Shown: positions 5,470 through 6,660 of the stretch, piece after piece
Numbering within the stretch: the first letter of the stretch is position 1
Layout: the number at the start of each line of letters is the position of its first letter
Assembly (NCBI GenBank): GCA_029983595.1
Contig: JASBZD010000071.1
Coordinates: 1-6,660, forward strand
Direction: 5' to 3'
Source of the DNA: Peptoniphilaceae bacterium
GTDB taxonomy: Bacteria > Bacillota > Clostridia > Tissierellales > Peptoniphilaceae
Length of the DNA: 6,660 bases
Position numbers and translations under genes: made by a program
The notes under the pieces: model-generated
Database searches by the model: none
Told to the model about the DNA's origin: nothing
What the model saw: only the letters and a program-made list of their open reading frames with translations

Positions 5470-6660
5470 CTATCTAATCTCTTTTAAAGCTGATACTAAA
5501 AATTCATAAACACGTCTTGCAGACTCAATATTTAGCTTTTCTCTAGGACTATGAGCATTTTCAATATCTGGTCCAAATGAGATAAACTGAGTATCATTCA
5601 TTTTATCTTTTAAAACTCCACACTCAAGTCCTCCATGAGTTACGTTAAGCTCTGCATCTTCTCCAGTCTCTTCTTTCCAAAGTTTTAAGAAAAGATCGTT
5701 AATTGGAGAGTCCTCTCGTTGCCATCCAGGGTATCCGTTATTTTCATCTACGCTAAATCCATAGTTTCTAGCTAGAGTAATAATTATATCCCTTTTGTTA
5801 AGCTTTTTAGAAGTATTTTCACTTCTTACAAAGTCTGTTCCCTTGATATATCCATCTTCATCTTTTAAAACACCAAGATTAGAAGAGCTAACGATATATC
5901 CAAGTTCTAGGTCTTTTTCATACACCCCATCAGGTATAACATATAAAAAGTCTACAATATCTCTAGATTGAGAAACACTCACTACCTCTTTATCAAATTC
6001 TACCTCTCCAAATGTGATTTCTGCATCAGGGTCAGTAGATTTATTCTCATCGATAATATTATTAGACTCCTCTTCTAAGATACTTTTTGCTTTTTCCATA
6101 TCTTTTATAGCTACTACAGCCTTTGCACTAGTAGGTATGGCGTTTTTCTTAACTCCACCCTCAATAGTACCAATTTTAAAATCTTCTAGCTTATTTAAAA
6201 GTCTACCTAGTTTTAAAATAGCATTTCCTCTGTAGTTTGCTACTTCCATACCAGAATGTCCACCGTAGAAGTTTTTGGCTGAGATTTCAATAAATCTATC
6301 ATCATCAGATGGTTTTTCATTCTCTCTTTTTATTTCAAAATCTATCTCCACTCCTCCAGCACATCCTAGAGTAAATATCCCCTCTTCTTCTGAGTCAATA
6401 TTTAGTAGATAGTCAGCTTTTAAAATAGAAGAATCAAGCGCCATAGCACCACCCATACTAGTCTCCTCTGCAGTAGTAATTAAAGCTTCGAGTGGACCAT
6501 GCTCGATATTATCAGATTCTAAAACTGCTAGAATATATGCTACTGCTAGACCATTATCTGCTCCTAGAGTAGTCCCATCAGCAGTAATCCATTCATCTTC
6601 TACTAGAAGCTTGATTGGATCATTTTCAAAATCGTGATCAGAGTCCTCATTTTTTACACA
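5470..6660 (-). CDS. pepD: Aminoacyl-histidine dipeptidase, M20 family (5' end outside window)
   Basis: This is a zinc-dependent cytoplasmic peptidase that hydrolyses Xaa-His and other dipeptides. The reading frame stays open to the right edge, so 396 C-terminal residues are present. By comparison with the usual 480-490, about 85-90 N-terminal residues are missing, including the first metal-binding HxD motif. An internal Met at 6456 is not the start: conserved sequence continues upstream of it. Numbered from the edge, visible motifs are DGTTLGADNG at 28-37 with bridging metal ligand D35, the catalytic and ligand pair E65-E66 in TTAEETSM, LNIDSEEEG at 86-94 with ligand D89, and GGHSG at 133-137 in the lid/dimerisation domain. 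GGLECG at 343-348 and the last metal ligand H370 in AHSPRE follow. All active-site residues within the window are present, so it looks functional. A small membrane gene follows after seven bases. Confidence 0.95.
   Translation of the reverse strand, partial: CVKNEDSDHDFENDPIKLLVEDEWITADGTTLGADNGLAVAYILAVLESDNIEHGPLEALITTAEETSMGGAMALDSSILKADYLLNIDSEEEGIFTLGCAGGVEIDFEIKRENEKPSDDDRFIEISAKNFYGGHSGMEVANYRGNAILKLGRLLNKLEDFKIGTIEGGVKKNAIPTSAKAVVAIKDMEKAKSILEEESNNIIDENKSTDPDAEITFGEVEFDKEVVSVSQSRDIVDFLYVIPDGVYEKDLELGYIVSSSNLGVLKDEDGYIKGTDFVRSENTSKKLNKRDIIITLARNYGFSVDENNGYPGWQREDSPINDLFLKLWKEETGEDAELNVTHGGLECGVLKDKMNDTQFISFGPDIENAHSPREKLNIESARRVYEFLVSALKEIR

Noticed and set aside
6014..6235. Open frame antisense to pepD
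   Set aside because: It is fully contained in a conserved peptidase gene on the other strand.

Overview
The window is AT-rich and looks like chromosomal DNA of a low-GC member of the Bacillota. The evidence is the strong AAGGAG-type ribosome binding sites, frequent ATA, TTA, CTA and AGA codons, a Gram-positive-style lipoprotein, and T-rich intrinsic terminators. A fermentative Tissierellia/Peptoniphilaceae-type or Gemella-like organism would fit, but I cannot fix the genus from sequence alone. I see no mobile element, CRISPR array, tRNA or rRNA.

Layout: (1) 1-1430, minus strand: two tandem, colinear paralogues of the SpoIIM/DUF95 membrane protein family. Each has its own terminator and its own candidate promoter. 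(2) 1431-1585: a divergent intergenic region with candidate promoters facing both ways. (3) 1586-5143, plus strand: a probable four-gene operon with gaps of 21, 7 and 32 bases and no internal terminator. It encodes an unrecognised soluble protein, pyrimidine-nucleoside phosphorylase (pdp), deoxyribose-phosphate aldolase (deoC) and an acidic-linker lipoprotein. It ends in a strong GC-rich hairpin that also serves the converging genes. (4) 5184-6660, minus strand: a small two-helix membrane protein placed 7 bases downstream of pepD, an M20-family aminoacyl-histidine dipeptidase that runs off the right edge of the window.

How the genes work together: pdp and deoC form a classic salvage module. 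Pdp splits pyrimidine (deoxy)nucleosides with phosphate into base and (deoxy)ribose-1-phosphate. After isomerisation by a phosphopentomutase not found here, DeoC cleaves deoxyribose-5-phosphate into acetaldehyde and glyceraldehyde-3-phosphate, feeding glycolysis. PepD supplies amino acids from dipeptides. The first and last genes of the pdp operon are of unknown function and are the least explained part of the window.

I found no convincing new defence or mobile system. The most useful leads are a GGGTAT motif about 30-35 bases upstream of three start codons (both SpoIIM-like genes and the divergent unknown gene), the unknown genes flanking pdp-deoC, and the small membrane gene attached to pepD.
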